Shown: positions 7,936 through 15,434 of the stretch, piece after piece
Numbering within the stretch: position 1 is the first letter of the stretch
Layout: each line of letters starts with the position of its first letter
Origin: a virus
Direction: 5' to 3' (one strand)
DNA length: 28,079 nucleotides
Virus record (IMG/VR): IMGVR_UViG_3300042312_000050
Coordinates: 1-28,079 of that record
The notes under the pieces: generated by a model
The model's database searches: none
Seen by the model: only the letters and a program-made list of their open reading frames with translations
Told to the model about the DNA's origin: nothing
Position numbers and translations under genes: made by a program

Positions 7936-7949
7936 ATAGTATTGGTATC

Positions 7950-8753
7950 TTACCTTGCCAAAATATTAGTTACTACACCAGCGTTGCTTGTGAATACCAT
8001 ACGAACGAATGGATGAAAACCTGTGATGGTATAACCTTGTGTTGCTGATACATTATCATACTCTTCAGTCTCAATAATAGGATACCAATCTGTGAGTTGT
8101 TGGTTACAAGTGCCTTCAATTGTTATGTATCCATTATACTCTTCTAACTTAGTTTGTATAGTAAGTATAGGATTGTCCTGCGTATTGATAGTTGAACTAT
8201 AATAAATGTTAGCATTTGGTAAAGGACTATTTGCGTTTACGTTAGGATTCAGATTAGGGAAGGGCTGTCCTGTAGGTATAGTAACTGCTTGGCTAGGAAC
8301 AAAACTAGGTAATACGCTATTCAACACATTCATGTCGCCCCTTGCTCCTGCAGCAGGGTCTACGAATACCGGAAAGTTAAATTGTCCATCTGGAATTTCT
8401 AGACTATAATGTGCTAATTGGGCTGGTATATCTTCAATTTCTGCTGCATTAAGATATAAGTATGCAAGACCAGTTAGTGGAAGTTCTAGTGTCAACGCCT
8501 TGTTGATAAGAACCTCAGTACCGTCATTATTGATAAGTCTAAATGTGATTTCTTTACCAGTAATATCCACTGGTTTTTGTTCCTGATTAAGGAACTTAAA
8601 CTGTATCTTGTTATCTACACCCTTATGTAGATTAAGTGTTTTAGCGTAGTTTGGCATATAGGCCCTCGGACTGTTTCCAGATAATAAAACAACTATCTGT
8701 CTTTGTACATACAAGAAAACTGCTGTTGAATATCCTACGTTTGTAACTGTCAC
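7950..8753 (-). CDS. putative virion protein with BppU-like N-terminal domain
   Basis: A 267-residue protein. Residues about 38-125 (LHKGVDNKIQFKFLN, DITGKEITFRL, and an alternating hydrophobic pattern ending HYSLEI) resemble the Ig-like N-terminal fold of phage baseplate upper proteins. A proline/asparagine-rich linker (about 155-185) leads to a C-terminal beta domain (GYITIEGTC to the end). A tail or baseplate-associated role is likely but inferred. The start is GTG 8753, supported by GAGGAG 8 bases upstream and a late box 18 bases upstream. An alternative ATG at 8657 (MPNYAKTLNL) also has a ribosome binding site (GAGGG). Confidence 0.7.
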   Translation of the reverse strand: MTVTNVGYSTAVFLYVQRQIVVLLSGNSPRAYMPNYAKTLNLHKGVDNKIQFKFLNQEQKPVDITGKEITFRLINNDGTEVLINKALTLELPLTGLAYLYLNAAEIEDIPAQLAHYSLEIPDGQFNFPVFVDPAAGARGDMNVLNSVLPSFVPSQAVTIPTGQPFPNLNPNVNANSPLPNANIYYSSTINTQDNPILTIQTKLEEYNGYITIEGTCNQQLTDWYPIIETEEYDNVSATQGYTITGFHPFVRMVFTSNAGVVTNILAR

Positions 8754-8771
8754 AGATGTTGCTCCTCATAG

Positions 8772-8779
8772 TATTTATT
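8772..8779 (-). promoter_or_regulatory. T4-type late promoter box
   Basis: The minus-strand sequence AATAAATA matches seven of eight positions of the late consensus. T4 geometry places the start of transcription right at the AGGAG ribosome binding site used by GTG 8753. It faces away from the plus-strand late box at 8815-8822. Confidence 0.6.
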
Positions 8780-8814
8780 TGTATAAAATTAAAATATTTT
8801 TTAGGCTACCCGAA

Positions 8815-8822
8815 TATAAATA
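8815..8822 (+). promoter_or_regulatory. perfect T4 late promoter box TATAAATA
   Basis: An exact TATAAATA match on the plus strand, 7 bases before ATG 8830. It is the only perfect match I found in a promoter position, and it serves the only plus-strand gene. The predicted leader is 0-2 bases. Confidence 0.75.
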
Positions 8823-8829
8823 AATTTTA

Positions 8830-9210
8830 ATGATCGCTAATGATTTTCTAAAAAAATTGAGTGAAAACCACCCCTTTATCACCATAGTTTCCTTCGCAAA
8901 TCAGGATTATGTGGGAATTATTCAGAACAGGGATGAGCAATGCACTTCACTATATGATTACGGTTCAATAGTAAGCCAGTCAACTAAAGAACTTTTTTTA
9001 AAGTTAGGGGATATTTGGTGGTGGGAAAGTAATCGCCAGATACCCATAAACATCTTTCTTAAAGAAGATTGGGATCCTTTTAGACCATATTTAAAAACTT
9101 TTAGCAATAAGAACCTTACTATAGTACATGGTCCTATAGTGTGCTTGGCAGAACTTAATAAAAAGCGAACAAAGCGTAAAAGTATTACGCTCGTAAAACG
9201 CCTATCTTGA
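8830..9210 (+). CDS. conserved-looking hypothetical protein, only plus-strand gene
   Basis: A 126-residue protein with a distinctive aromatic segment (IWWWESNRQIPINIFL, about 62-77) and a basic C terminus (NKKRTKRKS). It has normal mixed alpha/beta composition. No catalytic motif is recognised. It is preceded by a perfect late box, has no Shine-Dalgarno sequence, and its 3' end overlaps that of the convergent deformylase gene by 9 bases. The family may be a phage regulator or virion protein, but the sequence gives no proof. Confidence 0.7.
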   Translation: MIANDFLKKLSENHPFITIVSFANQDYVGIIQNRDEQCTSLYDYGSIVSQSTKELFLKLGDIWWWESNRQIPINIFLKEDWDPFRPYLKTFSNKNLTIVHGPIVCLAELNKKRTKRKSITLVKRLS

Positions 9211-9687
9211 TTTCTTACGGCGCTTTTGTTTAGCGAAATCTAAAGATACGGGACCTACTCTAGTATCAAAACACACCCCATCTAAATGATCAAGTTCATG
9301 TTGATAGACTCTAGCAATCAGTCCATCAAATACTGTCTCTACAACATTACCTTTTGTATCTTGATAATGTGCTTGTATCTGTTTGTATCTGTTTACATGC
9401 AACCATAAATTAGGAAAACTTAAACACCCTTCTAGATCACGGTAAAATTCTCCACCTGATATAAGCGTTGGGTTTACACAAACGATAAGTTTGTCTGAAT
9501 TACCCATTATAAACAATCTTTTGAGTACACCAACTTGAGGGGCAGCAAGTCCTATACCGTTATTCTCAAACATGATCTTTGTCATATCTTTGACTAGTTC
9601 TGTAGGGTCGCCGTCAACAGCAAAGTCCCATGGTTCAGCAACACGGCGTAGTAGTTCATCATCCTCTTTTAATAAATTAATTTCCAT
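9202..9687 (-). CDS. def: peptide deformylase
   Basis: A 161-residue polypeptide deformylase with all three motifs intact: GIGLAAPQVG (44-53), EGCLSFP (86-92) and QHELDHLDG (129-137). The metal ligands are C88, H130 and H134, with E131 as catalytic base. It removes the N-terminal formyl group from new proteins in the cytoplasm. Phage deformylases are well known in cyanophages and other aquatic T4-like phages, usually slightly shorter than host versions, as here. A ribosome binding site (GAGGAA) precedes ATG 9687 and lies within the end of the upstream gene, so the two are coupled. Confidence 0.97.
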   Translation of the reverse strand: MEINLLKEDDELLRRVAEPWDFAVDGDPTELVKDMTKIMFENNGIGLAAPQVGVLKRLFIMGNSDKLIVCVNPTLISGGEFYRDLEGCLSFPNLWLHVNRYKQIQAHYQDTKGNVVETVFDGLIARVYQHELDHLDGVCFDTRVGPVSLDFAKQKRRKKSR

Positions 9688-10255
9688 TTTCCTCTAATAA
9701 ATTTATATGCACTACTACAAGATGCGCGTAGGCAACTGCGTGTGACTTTTTAAAAGTGTAAACACCTTCTTCTTTTTCCCAGATAGTCTTTGTTACTTCA
9801 GACCAAGGAAGACCTATCAAATGTTTTTTACCTGGACGAATCGCAGCCAAAAACATAGCAAGTCTTGGTATTGTATTTACAGGTTCAGGCATTTTTTGTA
9901 AACTATTATAGTGATTACCTAAATGTATCAATTGTTCAACAAATTTTGAATCATTCAATAGTGACCAATTCGGTTCGCGCATTAGTTCTACTAAATGATT
10001 TTCATCACGTATCTGATTGTAAACATGCACATTAAGTATATCTAGTTTCATATAACCGCGTTCTTCTGCTTGTTCATAATCAATAGCAGAAAGTTTATTG
10101 ACGCTATCATATGGTATATCGGTTACATAGATGCCAGTATTATGTCTTTTAACTTCGTTTTTCCTTATACTTGCAGGCGTATGGTCAATGAGCGATAATA
10201 GTTTATCTCTATCACCTAAATCAATATCAATATCGCTGTTAAATTTCATTGCCAT
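9677..10255 (-). CDS. condensed DnaE-like (DNA polymerase III alpha palm) protein
   Basis: A 192-residue protein that keeps, in the right order, the hallmark motifs of the C-family polymerase core. SDIDIDLGDRDK (7-18) corresponds to the PDxDxDF motif with two catalytic aspartates. RHNTGIYVTD (37-46) corresponds to the RHaGGVVI motif. RGYMKLDILNVHVY (66-79) corresponds to the GlvKfDfLGL motif with the third catalytic aspartate (D72). AAIRPG (137-142) corresponds to the aLfRPG motif, and FKKSHAVAYA (168-177) to FNKSHsaAYA. Full-length DnaE is over 1000 residues, so PHP, most of the fingers, and the beta-binding and OB domains are absent. Activity is unknown. It overlaps its neighbours on both sides and is near a DEDD exonuclease gene. 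The start could also be the second ATG (codon 3). Confidence 0.75.
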   Translation of the reverse strand: MAMKFNSDIDIDLGDRDKLLSLIDHTPASIRKNEVKRHNTGIYVTDIPYDSVNKLSAIDYEQAEERGYMKLDILNVHVYNQIRDENHLVELMREPNWSLLNDSKFVEQLIHLGNHYNSLQKMPEPVNTIPRLAMFLAAIRPGKKHLIGLPWSEVTKTIWEKEEGVYTFKKSHAVAYAHLVVVHINLLEENGN

Positions 10256-10500
10256 GATAATAAAAATAATATTTCTTTTTCTTCGTCTAATATTTCAACT
10301 AAACATTTTGGAGGGTTTCCAACTATTCTAAGTATCCAACTTTCTTTATCTTTACTACGCCACTCAATAAACTGCCCTACGCTACTCATATTATATCTTT
10401 TTCCGTCATCGTAGTAATTTTCTTGTACATTGTCAAAGAGCCATTGTAACATTTCTTTGTGTTTTGAATAGGGCAAAGTATGCCTGCGAGATTTTTTCAT
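10246..10500 (-). CDS. hypothetical protein between exonuclease and DnaE-like genes
   Basis: An 84-residue protein beginning with a basic stretch (MKKSRRHTLPYSKHKEM) and ending in a hydrophobic, beta-like segment (EKEILFLLSW). It has no recognised family. Its ends overlap the upstream exonuclease gene by 4 bases (ATGA) and the downstream DnaE-like gene by 10 bases, so all three should be made together. Confidence 0.65.
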   Translation of the reverse strand: MKKSRRHTLPYSKHKEMLQWLFDNVQENYYDDGKRYNMSSVGQFIEWRSKDKESWILRIVGNPPKCLVEILDEEKEILFLLSWQ

Positions 10501-11045
10501 CGTGAAAGTCCTAACTTTCTGTATGCCTCTTGTACAACTATAGCCTGACGTTCTGCATCCTCTACCGCTTTGTGCGTAGTGACATGTCCACCATCTTTTA
10601 ATTTAACACCTGCAATCTCAAACAATGTGCGTGTATCACGCACTGTATAGAATGGCCAAGGTATTGGATTAGGTCTATCAGTTAATGTTTGACGCATAGC
10701 AGTCTCACAAGCAACAACGTCAAACGGCGCACCATGACTCCATACTGCCCTACGATTCCAACCAATACTATATAATTTTTCCATGCAGTCACGTAATGTC
10801 ATGCGATCATTATCGCTCATGGCTTCTTCTAATGCTTCAGGAGTTTGTTCGCTCCACCAGCGTATAGTATCATCATTGATAATACGATTATATTGTTCAG
10901 TCTGATCTTCTACGGTGGGCTTTAGTGTCCAGCGTTCAGCAACACCTTCACCATATGGATCAAATCTCACGATGCCAATAGTAAGGATAACACAATAAGG
11001 ACTTGTGTCCAGTGTTTCCAAATCTATCATTAAATCATTTGCCAT
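10497..11045 (-). CDS. DEDD-type 3'-5' exonuclease, DexA/DnaQ-like
   Basis: A 182-residue RNase H-fold exonuclease. Motif Exo I is MIDLETL (D8, E10). Exo II lies at WSHGAPFDVVA (D109). Exo III is HKAVEDA (H158, D163). The segment DTIRWWSEQTPEA (59-71) closely resembles the region of T4 DexA that reads TIEWWKNQSPEA. It should remove nucleotides from 3' ends of DNA or RNA. T4 DexA has 227 residues, so this is a shorter relative, similar to the Rv2179c-like exoribonuclease group. Proofreading together with the nearby DnaE-like protein is conceivable but unproven. It overlaps the genes on both sides. Confidence 0.88.
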   Translation of the reverse strand: MANDLMIDLETLDTSPYCVILTIGIVRFDPYGEGVAERWTLKPTVEDQTEQYNRIINDDTIRWWSEQTPEALEEAMSDNDRMTLRDCMEKLYSIGWNRRAVWSHGAPFDVVACETAMRQTLTDRPNPIPWPFYTVRDTRTLFEIAGVKLKDGGHVTTHKAVEDAERQAIVVQEAYRKLGLSR

Positions 11046-11310
11046 ACTTAAGAATATACACTAAAAACTTCTTCTCGTCAACTACCTTATAATCATCACT
11101 TAACATACCTTCAATATTTTCAAGTGGTCTAAACCCATATTTGTTTTCTAACCATTTCATATATTCTCTATGGTCTCTACTATTCGTTTCACTCTTAAAC
11201 TCTAATTTGAGGTCTTTAAGATTTTGCCAATACTTCCAGCGTGCCTTACGCTTCTCAATATCAGCATCATCGTCATCGTAATCTTGGAAATCTTTAGGAA
11301 CTTTTACCAT
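11035..11310 (-). CDS. hypothetical small charged protein
   Basis: The preferred start is ATG 11310 (MVKVPKDFQDYDDDDADIEK), giving 91 residues with a ribosome-binding-like TGGAAAAG just upstream. The frame is open to 11364, but that would overlap the oxygenase gene by about 70 bases. The N terminus is strongly acidic (DDDDAD) and is followed by a basic aromatic helix (KRKARWKYWQNLK). The family is not recognised. Its 3' end overlaps the exonuclease start by 11 bases. Confidence 0.55.
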   Translation of the reverse strand: MVKVPKDFQDYDDDDADIEKRKARWKYWQNLKDLKLEFKSETNSRDHREYMKWLENKYGFRPLENIEGMLSDDYKVVDEKKFLVYILKYGK

Positions 11311-12007
11311 TACTTTTCCATATATTATCAATTTTTGAAACGTCATCAAGTATGGTGCGATCAAGGTAATTTAATAACAATGCCGGTCTTGGTTTATCAG
11401 TATTATTGGGCATACTGCTGTGTAGCACCCTGCAGTTGTATAAAAGTAAACTACCTCTAGGCATGTCAGGTTGCTTACAATTATCAATGAACCAGCGATC
11501 ATAAGTTCCAGTATAGCAATTCATGATCTCAAAATCCCGCTTTTGACTAAATGGAACTAAGCCTGTAGCAGCATTCTCTTTTGTTACATCATCAAGTGAA
11601 ATTATACATTGTATGCCTAATAATCTTTTATCAAAATTCCACTTTTCAAATCTATGAGGGGTATCAACATGAGGACTTAACCACTGACTCCTAGCATTAA
11701 TAGTAACATTGTCGCTTGCATAGAACTGAAGGGTTGGAAAGTTATTGTAGATTACAGGATCAACTAGTTTCTTAATTTTTTGAAATTCAGGAAAAGTCTC
11801 AACTGTCTGGCTCCACCATACGCTTATGTCATCTAATTTTTCTATTTCTTCACGTTCAGCGTATACTTTCTTGCTACTACTTGCACGAACAGGGTGTAAT
11901 TGACCAAGTATTTTTTTGTAATCTGCTATCAGAACTGAAGGTATAAAACCAGATAATATCTCATATCCTTGTCCTTGCCCTAATGTATTTTTTAAATTTT
12001 TCATCAA
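11294..12007 (-). CDS. 2-oxoglutarate/Fe(II) oxygenase, phytanoyl-CoA dioxygenase-like
   Basis: A 237-residue protein with the double-stranded beta-helix iron site of this superfamily: H113-x-D115 in SPHVDTPHRF, the distal H196 in CRVLHSSMP, and R207 in KPRPALLLNY for binding 2-oxoglutarate. The length and the 'LLYNCRVLHSS' context fit PhyH-type oxygenases. The substrate is unknown. In phages such enzymes have been proposed to modify nucleotides, proteins or metabolites. It overlaps the upstream zinc-finger gene by 4 bases (ATGA). Such oxygenase genes are frequent in aquatic T4-like phages. Confidence 0.8.
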   Translation of the reverse strand: MMKNLKNTLGQGQGYEILSGFIPSVLIADYKKILGQLHPVRASSSKKVYAEREEIEKLDDISVWWSQTVETFPEFQKIKKLVDPVIYNNFPTLQFYASDNVTINARSQWLSPHVDTPHRFEKWNFDKRLLGIQCIISLDDVTKENAATGLVPFSQKRDFEIMNCYTGTYDRWFIDNCKQPDMPRGSLLLYNCRVLHSSMPNNTDKPRPALLLNYLDRTILDDVSKIDNIWKSNGKSS

Positions 12008-12687
12008 TAACCGCCTGCGCTTAATAATTCTTTTACTTCTGCTATCACATTTTTATGTTTCTTAAACTTGATAGCCCATTGTTCTGGATTGATGTATTCT
12101 AATATCATTTTTTGTTGTGTGCTATCTAATGTTTCCATAAACTTCAATCCGCTTTCACTTTGATATAGCATCCAAGGGCTGATTTTTCCTTTAGTTATCT
12201 CAAAGCAAATCTTATTTACATTTCCATAACGTAATACATCTTTTGTTTGTATTTTATGTGTCTCTGCTAATTGTACGCAAGTTTCTATGCTGCGGGCGAT
12301 AGCATCTAAAGGATCCTCAGTTTTTAAATAATCTATTAAAAATTTTGTGTATACACTATCACGATTCCAAGTATCTATACTTATTTGATTTTTAAGTAAC
12401 CAGTCTATGTATCTAGGAATATTCAACACTTGTACTTCTAGACAATAATTACCAAACTTTACGAATGCTCCATAATAAGCACTAGACATAAATTCAGCAT
12501 AATCTTTTTTCTTTTTGTTACTATGCTTACCATAAAATTGTATCCAAGAATTAAACCCTATACGGTTTGCAGGTAAATCTTTTTCATGCCATCTGCGCTT
12601 AGGTACGCACATGTGTTTTGCTATAGTAGTTTCTCGTAAAAACTCTTTAGCACAAAAATCACATTTGAACTTAGTTTCCTGAATCAC
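12004..12687 (-). CDS. zinc-finger-containing hypothetical protein
   Basis: A 227-residue protein with an N-terminal C2HC-type finger: C9 and C12 in FKCDFCAKEF, then H25 and C27 in AKHMC, followed by a basic KRRWHEKD. The remaining 190 residues are helical and aromatic with no recognised domain. The finger suggests binding to nucleic acid or to a partner of the replication or late transcription machinery. It overlaps the gp62 candidate by 17 bases and the oxygenase by 4. Similar proteins occur next to UvsW and the clamp-loader subunit in related phages, from memory. A specific function is not assigned. Confidence 0.65.
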   Translation of the reverse strand: MIQETKFKCDFCAKEFLRETTIAKHMCVPKRRWHEKDLPANRIGFNSWIQFYGKHSNKKKKDYAEFMSSAYYGAFVKFGNYCLEVQVLNIPRYIDWLLKNQISIDTWNRDSVYTKFLIDYLKTEDPLDAIARSIETCVQLAETHKIQTKDVLRYGNVNKICFEITKGKISPWMLYQSESGLKFMETLDSTQQKMILEYINPEQWAIKFKKHKNVIAEVKELLSAGGY

Positions 12688-13144
12688 GTATGTGTTGCTC
12701 TAACTCTTCTGTAGTGATGATTGAGGCTAATATTTTTAGATCAGAGATTTTAGTTGTAGGATATATTGAACTTAAAAAATTAATGAGGTCGTTATCATCC
12801 AACTTGTTAGGTTTTAAAAATTGATGAAACTGTTTCCCATTACCTAGACCGCTAGCACATAGCATCAACCATTGTAGTTTAGGATGCTTATTTACAAACT
12901 CGCTAAACAAATGTGTATTAGCAAATTCGTTTGTACTCAAAACATGGTATTGTTGTAATGCAGTATTGCCCTTGATAGAACTCATCCATCGTACCATCAT
13001 ATAGGGGCTAAACTTTCTTTGTTGTTCTTCAGTAAGACTATCATAGTAACCATAGTCCTTACGATCAATGGCGGCTAAGGCTTCAAACAAGTCAAAGTCT
13101 TGCTTCTCAAACTTCTCGTCAGTTGGTATCTTTGCTTTCGCCAT
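12671..13144 (-). CDS. 62: probable clamp-loader small subunit, gp62-like
   Basis: A 157-residue protein. The segment from HPKLQWLMLCASGLGNG to QFHQFLKP (about 86-111) resembles T4 gp62, which has a cysteine/proline-capped helix followed by the SGLSDEAHFNYL segment. The C terminus (STIYPTTKISDLKILASI-like region, then TTEELEQHIRDSG) parallels gp62's closing helices. T4 gp62 has 187 residues. It pairs with the gp44 ATPase to load the gp45 clamp, but neither gp44 nor gp45 is in this window. The resemblance is weak and comes from recalled sequence, so it needs profile confirmation. It overlaps its neighbours on both sides. Confidence 0.5.
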   Translation of the reverse strand: MAKAKIPTDEKFEKQDFDLFEALAAIDRKDYGYYDSLTEEQQRKFSPYMMVRWMSSIKGNTALQQYHVLSTNEFANTHLFSEFVNKHPKLQWLMLCASGLGNGKQFHQFLKPNKLDDNDLINFLSSIYPTTKISDLKILASIITTEELEQHIRDSGN

Positions 13145-13304
13145 ATAATTCTACTACAGCAGTATCGCCCCAAATCTGTGCATAGTCAAGTGCTTCTTGT
13201 TCCGTTTCAAACAGTTTAGGTTGCATCTGAAACTTACTATCACCCTCAGTCACCCATAAGAAGTCACCATCAGGCCAGTAAACTTTTACACCATACTTCA
13301 TCAA
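13119..13304 (-). CDS. hypothetical small protein
   Basis: A 61-residue protein beginning MMKYGVKVYWPDGDFLWVTE, a short beta-hairpin-like sequence followed by an acidic helix (ETEQEALDYAQIWG) and a beta strand (TAVVELYG). The pattern resembles a small stand-alone fold seen in many phages, but no name can be given. It is coupled on both sides: a 4-base overlap with the upstream gene and 26 bases with the gp62 candidate. Confidence 0.6.
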   Translation of the reverse strand: MMKYGVKVYWPDGDFLWVTEGDSKFQMQPKLFETEQEALDYAQIWGDTAVVELYGESKDTN

Positions 13305-13801
13305 AATACCTGATTGTAGTCAACAATCTCACAGTTGCGGCTTATCTCTTTGACGAAATAAACACAGCGTGGTTTAGGACCATCATCTATCGGTACACAT
13401 AAGAACTGTCCATTACGTAGTCTAGGAGCATACCAAGTTACATCGTGATAGATATCTGCAATCTCTATAGGTACGAATGTAGGACTGAAGGAACTTAATG
13501 GATTAAATTCAAACGCACTGAATCCACGATCATTGAGGCTGCTTAGTGGCAATGTTTCAAGATCACCATGTTCCTTTTCGCCTATCAACACTTGCCAATC
13601 TAACGGCATCTTGATATTGCGATTAGCGATTGTCAATACAAGTGCCGGAGTGTTAAAACTTTCTAAAAAGATAAGAGGTATATAATGATAATCTACGCTT
13701 TGAGGATTGCTATTATCTAATATAGCAAAACGCAAGTCATCAATCTCATCAGGTAATGTTTCTAAGTTATAATATTTGTTGTCTAAAGTTAATATACGCA
13801 T
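13301..13801 (-). CDS. conserved-looking hypothetical protein
   Basis: A 166-residue protein with a beta-rich composition. Noticeable segments are NIKMPLDWQVLIGEKEHGDL (about 62-81), LNDRGFSAFEFNPLSSF (88-104) and KPRCVYFVKEISRNCEIVD (143-161). No catalytic signature is seen. The density of aromatic residues and prolines suggests a folded globular protein. I recall similar sequences beside replication genes in aquatic T4-like phages but cannot give a function. It follows UvsW after 24 bases. Confidence 0.65.
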   Translation of the reverse strand: MRILTLDNKYYNLETLPDEIDDLRFAILDNSNPQSVDYHYIPLIFLESFNTPALVLTIANRNIKMPLDWQVLIGEKEHGDLETLPLSSLNDRGFSAFEFNPLSSFSPTFVPIEIADIYHDVTWYAPRLRNGQFLCVPIDDGPKPRCVYFVKEISRNCEIVDYNQVF

Positions 13802-13825
13802 GTTGTTATTTTACGACATTTTTTA

Positions 13826-15280
13826 TTAGTAGTCAAGTTTTTCAATTGTAAATGGGTACTTTGCTTCCTTGTAATATGCTTTACGTTGTGTCAAATGACG
13901 TTTGGCAAATCTACAATCGCTAGTGATATCCCAGATTTCTACATGATCCTTATCTTCCGCTTTACGTATGCCGCGACCAATACTTTGGATAACTCTGACA
14001 AATGATTTGCCAGGCTCAATTAACACAAGATTAAAGATACGCGGTATATTGATACCTACAGCAGCGACACCATATGTTGCGATAATGACTTTTGTATCCG
14101 ACGTTTTTACCTCATCATATTCCTCTTTACGCTCTGTGAGTTTAGTTTCACCTGATATGAATACGCTATCTTGAAGTCTACTTTGTAACTCACGTCCTGC
14201 ATTGACCCGATCAACAAGCACTAATGTATTACCGCTATCTTTTATCTTATCTACAAGTTGGGCAATCTTATCTAATCGCTTTTCATCTTCTAACAAATGT
14301 TTAAGTTCGCTTTGATAGTTAGTAAACTCTACACCGTCTTTCATCTGTACGATGTTGACATGACATTGTGCAAGCACACCCTTCTCTTGTAATTCGGCTG
14401 CGCTAAGTTTACCGATCACAGGACCTAGACTTACAAGCAAACTCACTTGTTCGTACATTGCCTTAGGTATAGTTCCTGTTAGTCCCCAACGTATTGGTAT
14501 CTGACTGAATGGACCAGTTAACAATGATTTCAGTGCATCTGCTTTTGCCATGTGTACTTCATCAACCATGACACATACAACACCCTCAATGAAGTCTTTG
14601 ATGCTTATGTCAGTATCACCGCTGCGTGTATTTTTGAGAAGATTGTTGAGGCTCTGCCAAGTGCAGATTGTATGTGTCTTGTTGTACTCCTTGCGATCAC
14701 CGAAGTATACGCCGACATCTAATCCAAGATTGATATAGTCTGCTTCAGTCTGTACAACAAGGCTCTTGTTGGGAACGATGACGATAGTTCTACCATATAT
14801 CTCTACGCTCTTGCTCAATGCCGCAGTCATGATGGTCTTACCTGCGCCCGTCGCTACTTCTTGAATGCACTGCGGGTTCTTCAAAAAGTTATTGATTAAT
14901 TCAACTTGGTAGTCACGCAATAGTATTGATTCACCTGCTTGCGTGTGTCCTTTAGGCCATACCTTATCCGCGAAACTATCTTCTTTTATTTCTTCAAATG
15001 CATATGTAGTACGATATTCTCGTAGGTCCACAAGGTCAATATCATAATCATATTCTTGTAGTATAGGCACAATATCAGGAATCAGATTGATGTATGTGCT
15101 GCCTGCTATGCTGCAATAACTGACCTTACCGTTCCATCTACCAAGACGGACCGCAGGAAGATATCGTGCGCCCGGAACTTCATGTTCAAATTTACGCATC
15201 AACGCCTTGCGGCAGTCCAACTCAAGACCTTCTATCTTGCAGTTGACCTCATCCTTTATTATGATTTTGGCTTGTCTCAT
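13826..15280 (-). CDS. uvsW: UvsW-type superfamily 2 DNA/RNA helicase
   Basis: A 484-residue helicase close to T4 UvsW (about 500). The small N-terminal domain (1-110) is followed by LRDYQVELI (Q motif area, 121-129), Walker A ATGAGKT (143-149), motif II DEVH (240-243), motif III GLTGTIP (266-272) and motif VI QSIGRGIRK (about 433). UvsW reanneals and remodels DNA forks and R-loops, and in T4 switches off origin-dependent replication and promotes recombination-dependent replication. It starts at ATG 15280, inside the 3' end of the CWC-protein gene (32-base overlap). UvsX and a UvsY candidate are encoded in the same window. Confidence 0.93.
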   Translation of the reverse strand: MRQAKIIIKDEVNCKIEGLELDCRKALMRKFEHEVPGARYLPAVRLGRWNGKVSYCSIAGSTYINLIPDIVPILQEYDYDIDLVDLREYRTTYAFEEIKEDSFADKVWPKGHTQAGESILLRDYQVELINNFLKNPQCIQEVATGAGKTIMTAALSKSVEIYGRTIVIVPNKSLVVQTEADYINLGLDVGVYFGDRKEYNKTHTICTWQSLNNLLKNTRSGDTDISIKDFIEGVVCVMVDEVHMAKADALKSLLTGPFSQIPIRWGLTGTIPKAMYEQVSLLVSLGPVIGKLSAAELQEKGVLAQCHVNIVQMKDGVEFTNYQSELKHLLEDEKRLDKIAQLVDKIKDSGNTLVLVDRVNAGRELQSRLQDSVFISGETKLTERKEEYDEVKTSDTKVIIATYGVAAVGINIPRIFNLVLIEPGKSFVRVIQSIGRGIRKAEDKDHVEIWDITSDCRFAKRHLTQRKAYYKEAKYPFTIEKLDY

Positions 15281-15434
15281 TTTCTAATTCTATCAAACAT
15301 TTTTCGCATAAACAATCTTTATACTGCTCTGTCTTGTCCAATCTTACATAAGATATTTGAAAGCACCAGCAGTTGGATTCGGATCCGTTACATATAAATT
15401 TAGTCCTGCAACGTTCGCAAATTAAGTCTCTCAT
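15249..15434 (-). CDS. cysteine-rich CWC family protein
   Basis: A 61-residue protein with eight cysteines arranged as CERC (6-9), C15, CWC (22-24), CLC (41-43) and C46. The CWCF and CLCEKCL segments match the cysteine-rich CWC family of small bacterial proteins, which probably bind zinc. The function of that family is unknown. It starts at ATG 15434, overlapping the upstream gene by 4 bases, and overlaps UvsW by 32 bases. Confidence 0.7.
   Translation of the reverse strand: MRDLICERCRTKFICNGSESNCWCFQISYVRLDKTEQYKDCLCEKCLIELENETSQNHNKG

Noticed and set aside
7746-8048. Plus-strand open frame opposite the primase and virion-protein genes
   Set aside because: It is opposite two well-supported genes and has a threonine/methionine-rich composition typical of an antisense frame.
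8641-8769. A 42-codon frame from an ATG just after the late box at 8772
   Set aside because: Its spacing to the box is only 2 bases, its composition is not protein-like, and it lies within the better-supported frame of the virion protein.
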